From contig NZ_BONI01000037.1 of assembly GCF_016862635.1 (NCBI RefSeq), forward strand, positions 23,006-87,005: a stretch of 64,000 nucleotides of DNA, given 5' to 3'. The DNA comes from Catellatospora coxensis. Its GTDB lineage: Bacteria > Actinomycetota > Actinomycetes > Mycobacteriales > Micromonosporaceae. This document shows, one piece after another, positions 50,481 through 58,747 of this stretch. Each line of letters starts with the position of its first letter. Position 1 is the stretch's first letter. Under the pieces are notes generated by a model, which saw only the letters and a list, made by a program, of their open reading frames with translations, searched no databases and was not told the DNA's origin. The position numbers and the translations under genes are program-made.

Positions 50481-51830
50481 ATGGGTGCGGATCAGGTCGA
50501 GGTGCTGTTCATCGGCGGTCGTTCGGGCGTCGGCAAGTCGACGGTGAGCGCCGAGGTGTGCGTACGGCTGGAGGCGGCCGGGATCGCCCACGTGCAACTG
50601 GAGGGCGACTTCCTCGGACAGGTCTTCCCCGCTCCCGCGGGGGACCCCGACCGGTCCCGGATCGTGCTGGACAACCTCGCCGCGGTCTGGCACAACTTCG
50701 CCGCGCTCGGCTACCGGCGGCTCGTCTACACCAACACCGTGAGCGTGCTGTACGCCGACGAGCTGGCCGAGGCGCTGGACGCTCCCGTGAAGATCGTCCG
50801 GGTGCTGCTCACCGCCTCGGACGAGGTGGCCAACGAGCGGCTGGCCGCCCGTGAGCTGGGCAGCGGGCTGGACGTGCACGTCGCCCGCAGCGCCCGGGCC
50901 GCCGCGTGGCTGGACCGGGACGCCCCTGCCGACGTGGTGCGGGTCGGCACCGACGGCCGGTCGGTGGTCGACATCGCCGCCGAGGTGGTCGCCGCGACCG
51001 GGTGGTCGGCTCTGAGCAACGGCGACGGCCTCGACCGGGAAGCGGTGCGACCGAGGCGCAGGATGTCGTTCGACGGGGACGCGAGCGGCTATCAGCGGGG
51101 CCGGCCGCCGTACCCGGATGCGGTGTTCCAGCTGCTGGCCGACCGTTGCGAGCTGCGGCCGGGGGCGCGGGTCCTGGAGATCGGCGCGGGCACCGGGCTG
51201 GCGACCGGGCCCCTGCTGGCCGCCGGTGCGCACGTGACCGCGGTCGAACCCGGTGCCAACCTCGCCGAGGTGCTGAGCGCTGTCCACGGCTGCGACCGGC
51301 TGCACGTCGTCGTCGCCGACTTCGAGACCGCCGACCTGACCGGCGGGCACGACCTGGCGGTCGCGGCGACGGCCCTGCACTGGCTCGACCCGGCCACGTC
51401 GACGGAGAAGATCGGCAAGCTGGTCCGGCCGGGCGGATGGCTGGCCGCCTGGTGGACCGAGTTCGGCGACCGGGACAGGCCGACCGAGTTCCGCGATCGC
51501 CTCGACGAGGTCTATCGCGACCTGCTGCCCGGCGAACCCGGCTACCGTCAGGGCCGCTCGCACGCGTTCGACACCGACCGGTGGCGGCGGCAGCTGACCG
51601 CGGGCGGCTGGTTCGGCGACGTCGCCGTCGAGGTCATGACCTGGCAGCAGACCCTGACCCCGCAGGCCGCCCGCGACCTGTGGTCGACGTTCCCGAACAT
51701 CGCCGAACTGGACCCCGACGACCGCGAGAGTTTCCTGTCCCGGCTCGCCACGATCATCGAGGACCTGGGCGGGCGGGTCGACGACCCGCGCCTGACGATC
51801 GTCTACACCGCCGCCCGTACCCCCGAATGA
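50481..51830 (+). CDS. Fusion of a P-loop kinase-like domain and a class I SAM methyltransferase
   Basis: A 449-residue protein in two parts. Residues 1-175: VLFIGGRSGVGKSTVSAEVCVRLE with a Walker A (GGRSGVGKST), an LEGDFLGQVF acceptor-like loop and VVRVGTDGRSVVDIAAEVV, like small ATP-dependent kinases. Residues about 195-449: FDGDASGYQRGRPPYPDAVF, motif I VLEIGAGTGLATGPLL, VAATALHWLDP, typical of methyltransferase family 11/25. No stop or gap separates them. In other genomes each part is, as far as I know, a separate protein; the ATG at 51063 is where a free methyltransferase would start. Natural fusion or recent stop loss both fit. Confidence 0.8.
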   Translation: MGADQVEVLFIGGRSGVGKSTVSAEVCVRLEAAGIAHVQLEGDFLGQVFPAPAGDPDRSRIVLDNLAAVWHNFAALGYRRLVYTNTVSVLYADELAEALDAPVKIVRVLLTASDEVANERLAARELGSGLDVHVARSARAAAWLDRDAPADVVRVGTDGRSVVDIAAEVVAATGWSALSNGDGLDREAVRPRRRMSFDGDASGYQRGRPPYPDAVFQLLADRCELRPGARVLEIGAGTGLATGPLLAAGAHVTAVEPGANLAEVLSAVHGCDRLHVVVADFETADLTGGHDLAVAATALHWLDPATSTEKIGKLVRPGGWLAAWWTEFGDRDRPTEFRDRLDEVYRDLLPGEPGYRQGRSHAFDTDRWRRQLTAGGWFGDVAVEVMTWQQTLTPQAARDLWSTFPNIAELDPDDRESFLSRLATIIEDLGGRVDDPRLTIVYTAARTPE

Positions 51831-51882
51831 TCGCCCGGCGTCGGCTGACGACTCTGGCCGCCGGTCGACGCCGTGGACGGGA

Positions 51883-52527
51883 CTACTCGGCGTGCACGCC
51901 CCACTGCCCGCGGTGGATGACGTCGGCGGTGCCGCGGCGGCGTTCGGCGACGTGCGCGCCCTGGGCCGGGGTGTCCGGGGCGCGGTAGCCGATGCAGATC
52001 CCGCCGATCGGCGTGTACTCGGCGGGGATGCCGAACTCGGCGCGCAGCGCGTCGGTGTGCTTCGGGACCTCGGTGACCGCGTCGAAGTCGGGGCCCTGCT
52101 GCGGCATGATGCCGAAGAAGCAGGCGCTCAGCCCTTCGTCCACGGCGGACAGCAGCATCATCAGCGAGGCCATGCCGGTGTCGATGTGCCAGTAGGGTGC
52201 CGGCCAGCGGGCTTCGGCCTGGTCCTCCCAGCCCTTGTCCGGCTGGGCGTAGCGGGCCAAATAGGCGGCCTTGTGGGCCAGCGGGATCACCACGAGCGGG
52301 GCGAGCTGCATGGTCGGGGTCTGCGCCATCCGGGTCGGCACGAACGGCCAGAAGCGCGCCCGGTCGGCCGGCTCGGTCAGCGCCAGGAACGCCCAGCCCT
52401 GCGAGAACCCGGCCGACGGCGCGCGCAGCGCGCTGGCGAGGATGCGCTCGACGGTCTCGGGGGCGATCGGCTTGTCCGTGTAGTGGCGGACCATCCTCCG
52501 GCGACGGATCACGTCTTTGAACTCCAT
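51883..52527 (-). CDS. Nitroreductase-family flavoprotein
   Basis: A 214-residue FMN-dependent oxidoreductase. EFKDVIRRRRMVRHYTDKPIAPE at the start (the RRSxRxYxxxPV-type FMN motif), ASALRAPSAGFSQGWAFLAL near 32-51, then DTGMASLMMLLSAVDEGLSACFFGI near 115-140 and IPAEYTPIGGICIGYRAPD near 170-188. It reduces nitro compounds, quinones or flavins with NAD(P)H; the natural substrate is not evident. It is divergent from the nucleoside deaminase; the 118-nt gap contains no clear Shine-Dalgarno for ATG 52527. Confidence 0.88.
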   Translation of the reverse strand: MEFKDVIRRRRMVRHYTDKPIAPETVERILASALRAPSAGFSQGWAFLALTEPADRARFWPFVPTRMAQTPTMQLAPLVVIPLAHKAAYLARYAQPDKGWEDQAEARWPAPYWHIDTGMASLMMLLSAVDEGLSACFFGIMPQQGPDFDAVTEVPKHTDALRAEFGIPAEYTPIGGICIGYRAPDTPAQGAHVAERRRGTADVIHRGQWGVHAE

Positions 52528-52645
52528 GGGCCGGATTGTGCCACGGGAGCTGCGGCGTCGTCCGTACCATGATCACCGGGGCGGCCGCGGCGGCAGGCAC
52601 GTCGGTAGGCTGCTGCGGGATGACGTCGAGCAGTCGGGAGTGGTC

Positions 52646-53125
52646 GTGGTCGACGAGACGGATCTGATGTTCCTGCGGCGCTGTGTCGAGCTGGCGGAGC
52701 TGGCGTTGACGGTCGGCGACGAGCCGTTCGGGTCGGTGCTGGTGGACGCGGACGGCGAGGTGCTGTTCGAGGATCACAACCACGTCGCGTCCGGCGACGA
52801 GACCCGGCACCCCGAGTTCGAGATCGCCCGGTGGTCCGCCGAGCATCTGACGCCTGCGCAGCGGGCTGCCGCGACCGTGTACACCTCCGGGGAGCACTGC
52901 CCGATGTGCGCGGCGGCGCATGCCTGGGTCGGGCTGGGGCGCATCGTGTACGCCGCCTCGTCCGCGCAGCTGACCGCGTGGCGCCAGGAGATGGGCCTGG
53001 CCCCGGGACCGGTACTGCCGCTGCCGATCCAGCACGTCGCGCCGGGGGTGCCGGTCGACGGCCCGGCCCCGGAACTCGCCGACACGGTCCGCGGGCTGCA
53101 CCGACGGCAGCACGGAGCCGCCTGA
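52646..53125 (+). CDS. Nucleoside/guanine deaminase-like protein
   Basis: A 159-residue zinc deaminase of the CDA/guanine deaminase group. FLRRCVELAELALTVGDEPFGSVLVD opens the fold. The zinc site reads ETRHPEFEIARW near 55 (His ligand and catalytic Glu) and TSGEHCPMCAAAHAW near 82-96 (two Cys ligands in CPMC). The HPE in place of HAE is shared with guanine-deaminase-like subfamilies. GTG 52646 is chosen because CGGGAG lies 5 nt upstream and homologues begin with xxDETDxxFLRRC; the longer open frame to 52517 is non-homologous. Confidence 0.83.
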   Translation: MVDETDLMFLRRCVELAELALTVGDEPFGSVLVDADGEVLFEDHNHVASGDETRHPEFEIARWSAEHLTPAQRAAATVYTSGEHCPMCAAAHAWVGLGRIVYAASSAQLTAWRQEMGLAPGPVLPLPIQHVAPGVPVDGPAPELADTVRGLHRRQHGAA

Positions 53126-53133
53126 CTGTTAAC

Positions 53134-53175
53134 AAGGGCACCTTCTACATCGCATAGCGATGTGAAGGTGCCCTT
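53134..53175. repeat. AAGGGCACCTTC stem-loop between convergent genes
   Basis: AAGGGCACCTTC (53134-53145) pairs with 53164-53175, and after one bulged T, ACATCGC (53147-53153) pairs with GCGATGT (53157-53163) around a 3-nt loop. Both modules also occur in the element at 28603-28681. It sits 9 nt after one stop and 23 nt before the opposing one, so a terminator role is likely. Confidence 0.75.
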
Positions 53176-53197
53176 CCTTCGACGGTGGCCTTCGCTG

Positions 53198-54619
53198 TCA
53201 GCGGTGGGAGGCGATGGTGTGAGGGACGAAGGAGGCGGTGTTGCGGGTGATGAGGCCGGCGGTGCCGGCGCCTTCGCGGATGCCCATGCCGGCCGGTTCG
53301 CCGTCGATCATCCAGACCCCGAGGACCGGGTGGTACGGGCCGCCGGGGCCGTCGAAGGTCGGCAGCTCGGCCAGCCCTTGGACGATCATGCCGGTGTCGG
53401 CGTAGTCGCCGCCGGTGGCGGTGAGGACCGTGCCGTCGCGGACGAGTTCGACGTTGGCGCCCTCGCGGGACCAGATGGGTTTGCGGGCGTAGCTGGTCAG
53501 GTCGGCGGGGCGCTGGTCGGCGAAGTAGGCCGGGAGCAGCAGGTCGCGGTGGACGGGGTCGTCGCGGTACAGCTCCCACAGCACCGGGAGCAGGGCCTTG
53601 TTGGACCACAGGGCGGCGGTCCACGGGGGCTCGATCCAGACGGTGCCGCGTTTGGTGGGGTCGGCCATGTTCGCGAAGATGGGGCGGCCGCCCTCCTCGT
53701 GCCACAGCCACTCCCACGGGTACAGCAGGAAGATGACGTCGATCGGGGTGGCGGGCGCGCCCTTGCTGGGCTCGTACACGATGCGCCCGTCGGCCATGTC
53801 GACGCCGATCTGCGCCACCTCGATCAGCTCGACCGGGTAGCCGGCCTGCCGGGCCGTCTCGGCGAGGTAGCCGGCGTTCATGACGTCCTCGCCGGAGGCC
53901 TCGGTGCCGTCGTAGGCGAAGTACACCGTGGGGCGCTGCGGCAGCCAGGGGCGGGCGGCGACGAGTTCGCCGAGGTTGCGCCGCCAGGCGTCGATGAGGC
54001 GCTCGTGCACGCTGGTCCACTGCCGGTCGAAGTGGTGGGTGTGGCCGGTGTCCTCCAGCCAGCGCCACTGCACGACCGCCGCCTCCAGCAGCGACGTCGG
54101 CGTCTGCGCGTTGTACTCCAGCAGCTTCGGGGTGGTGCCGCGGCCGCCGTACCAGATGTCGAAGCGGCCGTAGACGCTCGGCGAGAAGTCGGGGCTCTGC
54201 CGGGTGTGCGCGTGCGTGCCGAACAGGTCCTTGTCGCCGTGCGTCCAGGTCTGCGGGCTGTTGTCGTACCAGGTGCGGATGACCTGCTCGTGCACGTACT
54301 CGGGCACCCCGGCGCGGCTGAGCAGGCAGGTCGACGGGGTGCACACCGAGGTCAGGTAGGCCTCGCGGCGCACCGCGGGGTCGGTGCGCGGGCAGCGCTC
54401 GACGATGTGGTCCCCGGCGGCCACGCACATCCGGTGCAGGGTCGCGGCGGACTGCTCCAGCAGCAGGATCTCGTCGAGGTCGAAGTCGTAGAACGGGCCC
54501 TCACGCCAGTACGACGCGACGGAGCCGTCGGCCGACACCGTGTCGTTGAACACCAGGCCCAGCGAGCGGTTGGTCTCCGCCCAGCCGGGCCTGGGCCCCT
54601 CGTGGTTGACGCGGCGCAC
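53198..54619 (-). CDS. Glutathionylspermidine synthase-family ATP-grasp ligase (YgiC-like)
   Basis: A 473-residue protein of the GSP-synthase C-terminal ATP-grasp family. FDIWYGGRGTTPKLLEYNAQTPTSLLEAAVVQW near 150-183 is the substrate/Mg region (EYNAQTPTS), and KPIWSREGANVELVRDG near 390-406 plus WMIDGEPAGMGIREG near 445-460 are ATP-grasp landmarks. It lacks the CHAP amidase half of E. coli Gss and resembles YgiC/YjfC, whose products are unknown, though a peptide-amine ligation is expected. GTG 54619 starts 3 nt after the lipoprotein stop, so the two are co-transcribed. Confidence 0.87.
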   Translation of the reverse strand: MRRVNHEGPRPGWAETNRSLGLVFNDTVSADGSVASYWREGPFYDFDLDEILLLEQSAATLHRMCVAAGDHIVERCPRTDPAVRREAYLTSVCTPSTCLLSRAGVPEYVHEQVIRTWYDNSPQTWTHGDKDLFGTHAHTRQSPDFSPSVYGRFDIWYGGRGTTPKLLEYNAQTPTSLLEAAVVQWRWLEDTGHTHHFDRQWTSVHERLIDAWRRNLGELVAARPWLPQRPTVYFAYDGTEASGEDVMNAGYLAETARQAGYPVELIEVAQIGVDMADGRIVYEPSKGAPATPIDVIFLLYPWEWLWHEEGGRPIFANMADPTKRGTVWIEPPWTAALWSNKALLPVLWELYRDDPVHRDLLLPAYFADQRPADLTSYARKPIWSREGANVELVRDGTVLTATGGDYADTGMIVQGLAELPTFDGPGGPYHPVLGVWMIDGEPAGMGIREGAGTAGLITRNTASFVPHTIASHR

Positions 54620-54622
54620 CGC

Positions 54623-55186
54623 TCAGCTGCCCGCGGTGGTGCCGGAGCCGGTGCCGCCGACGATGCCGGAGCGCACGGTGCTGCCGTTGGTGACCCGCGA
54701 CGGCAGGCCCCACTGGCTGCGGGTCGCGGTGTCGCCGGCGCTGAACATGTCGCCGCCGGTGGGCAGCCGGTCGCCGATGCGCAGCGTGCGCGGGAACGCG
54801 GTGGAGTAGGCGAGGTAGTACGGCCAGTCGGCGCCGTAGGCGCGGTCGCCGTCGCACTCGATCGGGTCGACGACGACCTCGTACTCGTCGACGCAGTAGA
54901 AGACGTAGCCGTCCTCGTAGACGGGCTGCACGACGACCGGGGCGGCGGTGGTGCGGACCGGCGAGGGTGTGGCGGCGGGGCTCAGCGTGGTCGCCGGCGT
55001 CGGCGAGGGCACGGCCACCGGCTGGGGCACGTACGACGGCTGCTGGTAGTCGATCGCGCTCGGCTGGTACACCGGGTCGTCCGGGGCGCTCGACCCGAAG
55101 CCGCAGGCGGCCGAGCCCCCCGCCAGTCCCAGGAACGCCGCGCTCAGTGCCACGCTGCGCGATCTCAGCCGTACGCCGTCTGCCAT
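54623..55186 (-). CDS. Putative lipoprotein partner of the ATP-grasp ligase
   Basis: A 187-residue exported protein. A basic start, hydrophobic segment and lipobox-like GGSAAC (Cys near 28) suggest a lipoprotein. A Pro/Ser/Thr-rich linker (about 40-85) follows, then a small domain with YVFYCVDEYEVVVDPIECDGD near 93-113 and a Gly/Ser/Thr-rich end. E. coli YgiB (DUF1190), which is encoded next to the GSP-synthase-like YgiC, is also a small exported protein with a low-complexity tail; a functional parallel is plausible but sequence similarity is not obvious. Confidence 0.72.
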   Translation of the reverse strand: MADGVRLRSRSVALSAAFLGLAGGSAACGFGSSAPDDPVYQPSAIDYQQPSYVPQPVAVPSPTPATTLSPAATPSPVRTTAAPVVVQPVYEDGYVFYCVDEYEVVVDPIECDGDRAYGADWPYYLAYSTAFPRTLRIGDRLPTGGDMFSAGDTATRSQWGLPSRVTNGSTVRSGIVGGTGSGTTAGS

Positions 55187-55258
55187 GTCTGCCTCTCCCC
55201 GTGTGCCGGATGTGGGTCATCACTGTGGCAGGGGACTGCAAGCCGCCCAAGGTTGATC

Positions 55259-55264
55259 TAGGGT
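55259..55264 (+). promoter_or_regulatory. -10 box TAGGGT for a leaderless NUDIX gene
   Basis: TAGGGT ends exactly 7 nt before ATG 55272, and the bases between have no Shine-Dalgarno. This decides for ATG 55272 over the in-frame GTG at 55263, which overlaps the box. Confidence 0.5.
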
Positions 55265-55271
55265 GAGCCGA

Positions 55272-55706
55272 ATGGAGGACAACCCTGTACAGCTGGCCGT
55301 GGTGATGCTCGTGAACCGGGCGGGCGAGTTGCTGCTGCAGTTGCGCGACGAGCACGCCCCGAACTTCCCGAACATGTGGGCGCTGCCGGGCGGGCACATC
55401 GAGCCGGGCGAGACGCCGGAGCAGGCCGCGCCGCGCGAGCTGATGGAGGAGGCGTCGCTGCGCCCGGACTCCCCGCTGCGGCTGTTCCTGGTGCAGCCGG
55501 TGCCCGAGCACCACCGGGTGAAGCACTACTTCTACGGGGTGACCTCGGCGGTGCAGGACGACGTGGTGCTCGGCGAGGGCGCGGCGATGGTGTTCACCCC
55601 GGCCGACCAGGTGTTCGAGGGGCGCGAGTTCACCCCGGGCACGGCCCTGGCGATCACCGAGTTCCTGGCCTCGGCCGAGTACGCCGAGCTGCGGGAGCGG
55701 GTATGA
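55272..55706 (+). CDS. NUDIX hydrolase
   Basis: A 144-residue NUDIX protein. The signature GHIEPGETPEQAAPRELMEEA near residues 36-57 keeps the G-x5-E-x7-RE-x2-EE pattern (GX5EX7REUXEE) except Pro-Arg-Glu-Leu spacing as usual. Substrates of small NUDIX enzymes include oxidised nucleotides and NDP-sugars; not determinable here. The stop overlaps the start of the histidine phosphatase gene (ATGA), suggesting the two hydrolases work in sequence, for example pyrophosphate cleavage then dephosphorylation. Confidence 0.9.
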   Translation: MEDNPVQLAVVMLVNRAGELLLQLRDEHAPNFPNMWALPGGHIEPGETPEQAAPRELMEEASLRPDSPLRLFLVQPVPEHHRVKHYFYGVTSAVQDDVVLGEGAAMVFTPADQVFEGREFTPGTALAITEFLASAEYAELRERV

Positions 55707-56299
55707 CGGCGAACCGTTTCCTGTACCTGGTCCGCCACGGCGAGGCGGACGCGCTGGGCGAGCTGACCGAGGCCGGGCTTGAGCAGGCGCGGCTGACCGG
55801 CGAGCGGCTGGCGTCGGTGCCGTTCGCATCGGTGCAGCACAGCCCGGTGCGACGGGCCGCGCACACGGCCGCGCTGATCACCGCGCACCTGCCGGGGGTG
55901 CCGGTCGAGGAGTCCCCGCTGGCCGGCGACTACGTGCCGTACCTGCCGCCGGCCGCGGAGCTGCCCGCCCCCGCCAGGGGCTTCTTCGACGGCTACTCGC
56001 CTGCCGAGATCGCCGAGGGCGCGGCTCTGATCGAGGCCGCGCAGGCGCGCTACACGGCGCCCGCCGACCACGACACCCACGAGCTGGTGGTGACGCACAA
56101 CTTCCTGATCGGCTGGCTCGTGCGGCACGCCCTGGACGCCCCGCCCGCCCGCTGGGTCGGCATCAACCAGGCCAACTGTGCGATCACGGTGCTGCTGTAC
56201 CGGGCGGACCGGCCGCCGTCGCTGGTGTCGTTCAACGACCTCGCGCACCTGCCCGCCCGCTTGCGCTGGACGGGTTTTCTGCCGGCGCTGCACGTCTGA
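55703..56299 (+). CDS. Histidine phosphatase family protein
   Basis: A 198-residue member of the phosphoglycerate-mutase-like superfamily. The phospho-accepting motif is LVRHGEAD near residue 9-16; SVQHSPVRRAAHTAALI near 43-59 holds the second Arg, and ELVVTHNFLIGWLVRHAL near 127-145 the second His. It removes phosphate from an unknown small molecule or protein. ATG 55703 overlaps the NUDIX stop. A 140-nt gap without obvious signals separates it from the next gene. Confidence 0.88.
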   Translation: MTANRFLYLVRHGEADALGELTEAGLEQARLTGERLASVPFASVQHSPVRRAAHTAALITAHLPGVPVEESPLAGDYVPYLPPAAELPAPARGFFDGYSPAEIAEGAALIEAAQARYTAPADHDTHELVVTHNFLIGWLVRHALDAPPARWVGINQANCAITVLLYRADRPPSLVSFNDLAHLPARLRWTGFLPALHV

Positions 56300-56439
56300 T
56301 CATGGACGTGGGACTGGTGTTCGATCCATGACAACCAGTAACCTGCCCCGGAGCGGACAAGCGGTGGTGGAAGAGGGGCGGCTGCATGGACCGGACCCAG
56401 CGCGGACCCGGCCGGGCCTGAGAGGTCTCGCGGATCGCC

Positions 56440-57432
56440 GTGTACTCCATCCATTTCACCTCGCGCGACCTCATGCAGACGCGGATCGTCACCGCGCCCG
56501 ATCCGCTGTGGGAGATCACGCTCAGCTCGCACCTGCTCGCCCGGCGCAATGAGGATCCACTGCTGCTGGGCTGGCACCGGTCGGCCCAGCAGTCCCTCCG
56601 GCCCGGCACGGCACTGCGCGGCCGCGCCGAGCTGTTCCTCGGCGTCAACTGGTCGCACGGCGACTTCCCGGACTTCCTCACCCCGCGCCTGCGTGAGGGC
56701 GGCGTCGACGACGGGCTGGAGGCGATCGGCGGCACCTGCCCGCACCAGCTGCGCCGTGACGTGGCGGTGGTCGCCGCCGAACGCGGCACGCTGCCGGCCG
56801 CGGCCCAGGACCTGGGTGCGGGACGCACGGCGGCGCTGCGTGAGCTGACCGCCGGCATGCGCGAGTACTACGACGCCGTGGTGCGGCCGCAGTGGAGCTG
56901 GGTGACCGCCTCCTTCGCCGCCGACCACGCCTCGCGCAGCCGCGTCGTCGCCGCCGGGGGTCTGGCCGCGCTGCTCAACTCGCTGCACCCGTCGCTGAGT
57001 TTCGAGGACGGCGTACTGCGGATCGCAGACTACCCGCGCGACCGGGACCTGCACCTGGGCGGCCGCGGGCTGGTGCTGGTGCCGTCGTTCTTCAAGAGGG
57101 CCACCCGGCCGATCACGCTGATCGACGACGACCTGCCGCCGGTGCTGGTGTACCAGGTGGACCGCGGCACCGGCCTGATCGCGGCCCGGCAGCACGAGGC
57201 GCTGTCCGCGCTGGTCGGCCGCACCCGCGCGGCGATCCTGGAACTGTGCGCGGAGGGCGGCTCGACCAGCTCCATCGCCGCGCGGCTGAACCAGTCGCCG
57301 AGCACCGCCAGCGAGCACCTGGCCGTGCTGCGCCAGGCCGGGCTGGTCTTCAGCGAGCGGCGGCGCAGCAGCGTCGAGCACCGGCTCGCCCCGCTGGGCA
57401 TGGCGCTGCTGGAGGGGCGGCCCGGCCAGTGA
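56440..57432 (+). CDS. ArsR-type winged-helix regulator with large N-terminal domain
   Basis: A 330-residue protein. The first ~240 residues form a domain (MYSIHFTSRDLMQTRIVTAPDP, LRELTAGMREYYDAVVRPQW, RGLVLVPSFFKRATRPITLI) seen in actinobacterial regulators annotated as DUF5937. The C-terminal ~75 residues are an ArsR helix-turn-helix (LVGRTRAAILELCAEGGSTSSIAARLNQSPSTASEHLAVLRQAGLV). GTG 56440 is the only good start before the homology. No operator was found. It is convergent with a membrane protein gene. Confidence 0.8.
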   Translation: MYSIHFTSRDLMQTRIVTAPDPLWEITLSSHLLARRNEDPLLLGWHRSAQQSLRPGTALRGRAELFLGVNWSHGDFPDFLTPRLREGGVDDGLEAIGGTCPHQLRRDVAVVAAERGTLPAAAQDLGAGRTAALRELTAGMREYYDAVVRPQWSWVTASFAADHASRSRVVAAGGLAALLNSLHPSLSFEDGVLRIADYPRDRDLHLGGRGLVLVPSFFKRATRPITLIDDDLPPVLVYQVDRGTGLIAARQHEALSALVGRTRAAILELCAEGGSTSSIAARLNQSPSTASEHLAVLRQAGLVFSERRRSSVEHRLAPLGMALLEGRPGQ

Positions 57433-57450
57433 TCGGAGCCTAGGCCGGGC
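57420..57450. terminator. Short hairpin spanning two convergent stop codons
   Basis: GCCCGGCC (57420-57427) and GGCCGGGC (57443-57450) form an 8-bp stem whose arms lie inside the 3' ends of both convergent genes. The 7-nt intergenic space is in the loop. GC-rich stems arise by chance here, so confidence is modest. Confidence 0.4.
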
Positions 57451-58402
57451 GCGGCCGCGCGAACAGGAGCGCGAGCAGCACCGGGAACTCCAGGTACGCG
57501 TGGTAGCTGGCCAGGGCCTGGTACATGGTGCGGCCCTGGCCGTAGTCGACCAGGAACAGCCCGCCGAGCACGAGCGCCGCGGCCGCGCCCAGCGCCCACG
57601 GCCGCCACCCGGCCAGCCAGGGCACCCGCTGCTCGAACGCGGCCGCGGCGTCGGGGGCGAACCGCGGCAGGAAACCCAGCCACACCACGTAGTGCATGGC
57701 CTGCAGGAACGCGAACACGGCGAGGAAGCGCAGCCCGGCGGTGAGGCCGGGTGGGCTGACCGGCGCGGCGATCGACTCGGGGGTGCCGGCGAACGCCACG
57801 ACCGCGGCCGACCCGTCGGCGAGCAGCGGGTCGAACACCCCGGCCAGCAGCAGCGCGGGCACCAGCAGCACCCAGCCGAGCTGGGCGGCGCGGAACAGCG
57901 CCCGCTCGCGCCCGGCCAGCCGCCGGGACCACTCCCACAGGAAGAACAGCGGCACCACGTTGTGCAGATGGGCCAGCACCACGAAGTGGTACGCGGGCCA
58001 GGTCAGCGACACCGCCGCCGCCCCGGCCAGGCCCAGTCCCGCCGGGGCCAGCCACCGGCGCGGCACCGCGTGCCAGACCCCGGCGGCCAGCACGCCGTAG
58101 CAGAGCACGATCTCGGGCACCCGCAGCGCCAGCAGGCGGCAGAACACGATCGCGGTGACCAGTGCCAGCGCGGTCCACAGCAGCCGTCCGGTGAGGACGT
58201 GCGCGAACCGGCCCGCGACGTAGCGCAGCTCCAGCACGTTGTGCAGCACCCCGAACGCGATCAGCCCGAGGACCGTGGTCGCCAGCGGGGCGCGCAGCGC
58301 CGCGGCCAGCGCCACGGCCGCGCAGGCGGCGAACCCGAGCGCGAGGCCGGCCGCGCGCGGCGGCGCGGGGGTGCGTGGGGCGGGCAGGGCGGCTACCGTC
58401 AT
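57440..58402 (-). CDS. Polytopic membrane protein of unknown function
   Basis: A 320-residue membrane protein with about nine helices. Histidines fall at helix ends in repeated context: GVLHNVLELRYVAGRFAHVL near 48-67, AYHFVVLAHLHNVVPLFFL near 150-168 and MHYVVWLGF near 245-253, suggesting a haem or metal site facing the membrane. I cannot assign a family; carotenoid-cleaving Brp/Blh proteins also have such helices, but their motifs are not seen. ATG 58402 has GGAG 7 nt upstream and is only 3 bp from the divergent start. Confidence 0.72.
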   Translation of the reverse strand: MTVAALPAPRTPAPPRAAGLALGFAACAAVALAAALRAPLATTVLGLIAFGVLHNVLELRYVAGRFAHVLTGRLLWTALALVTAIVFCRLLALRVPEIVLCYGVLAAGVWHAVPRRWLAPAGLGLAGAAAVSLTWPAYHFVVLAHLHNVVPLFFLWEWSRRLAGRERALFRAAQLGWVLLVPALLLAGVFDPLLADGSAAVVAFAGTPESIAAPVSPPGLTAGLRFLAVFAFLQAMHYVVWLGFLPRFAPDAAAAFEQRVPWLAGWRPWALGAAAALVLGGLFLVDYGQGRTMYQALASYHAYLEFPVLLALLFARPRPA

Positions 58403-58405
58403 GCG

Positions 58406-58747
58406 ATGCTCCGTTACCCGGCCGCGCTGGCGCTGACGCTGGCCGTCGAGATCCCCGTGTACGCGGCCGCGCTGCGCTGGGGCTGGGCGGTGACCTGGCG
58501 GCGGGCGGCGCTGTGCGCGCTGGGCGTGAACCTGGCGACGCATCCGCTGCTGTGGTGGCTGCTCGCGCCGTGGACCGGGCGGTCCGCGTACCCGCTGGTC
58601 GTGGTCGTCGCGGAGGCCGTGGTGTGCGGCGCGGAGGCGGTGCTGCTGGTCTGGTGGCTGCGGCGGCGCGACCCGCTGCTGGCGGTGCTCGCGGTCGCCG
58701 CGAACGCCGCCTCGGTGCTCGCCGGGCTCATTTACGCGAGCGCTTGA
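58406..58747 (+). CDS. Small membrane protein divergent from the histidine-rich membrane protein
   Basis: A 113-residue protein with four hydrophobic helices and basic loops (WRRAAL, WLRRRDPLL). ATHPLLWWLLAPWTG near 45-59 is the most distinctive stretch. No family is recognised. TACCGT (58394-58399) stands 6 nt before ATG 58406, so the mRNA is probably leaderless. The promoter must lie inside the coding region of the divergent gene. It overlaps the end of the next minus-strand gene by 20 nt. Confidence 0.7.
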   Translation: MLRYPAALALTLAVEIPVYAAALRWGWAVTWRRAALCALGVNLATHPLLWWLLAPWTGRSAYPLVVVVAEAVVCGAEAVLLVWWLRRRDPLLAVLAVAANAASVLAGLIYASA

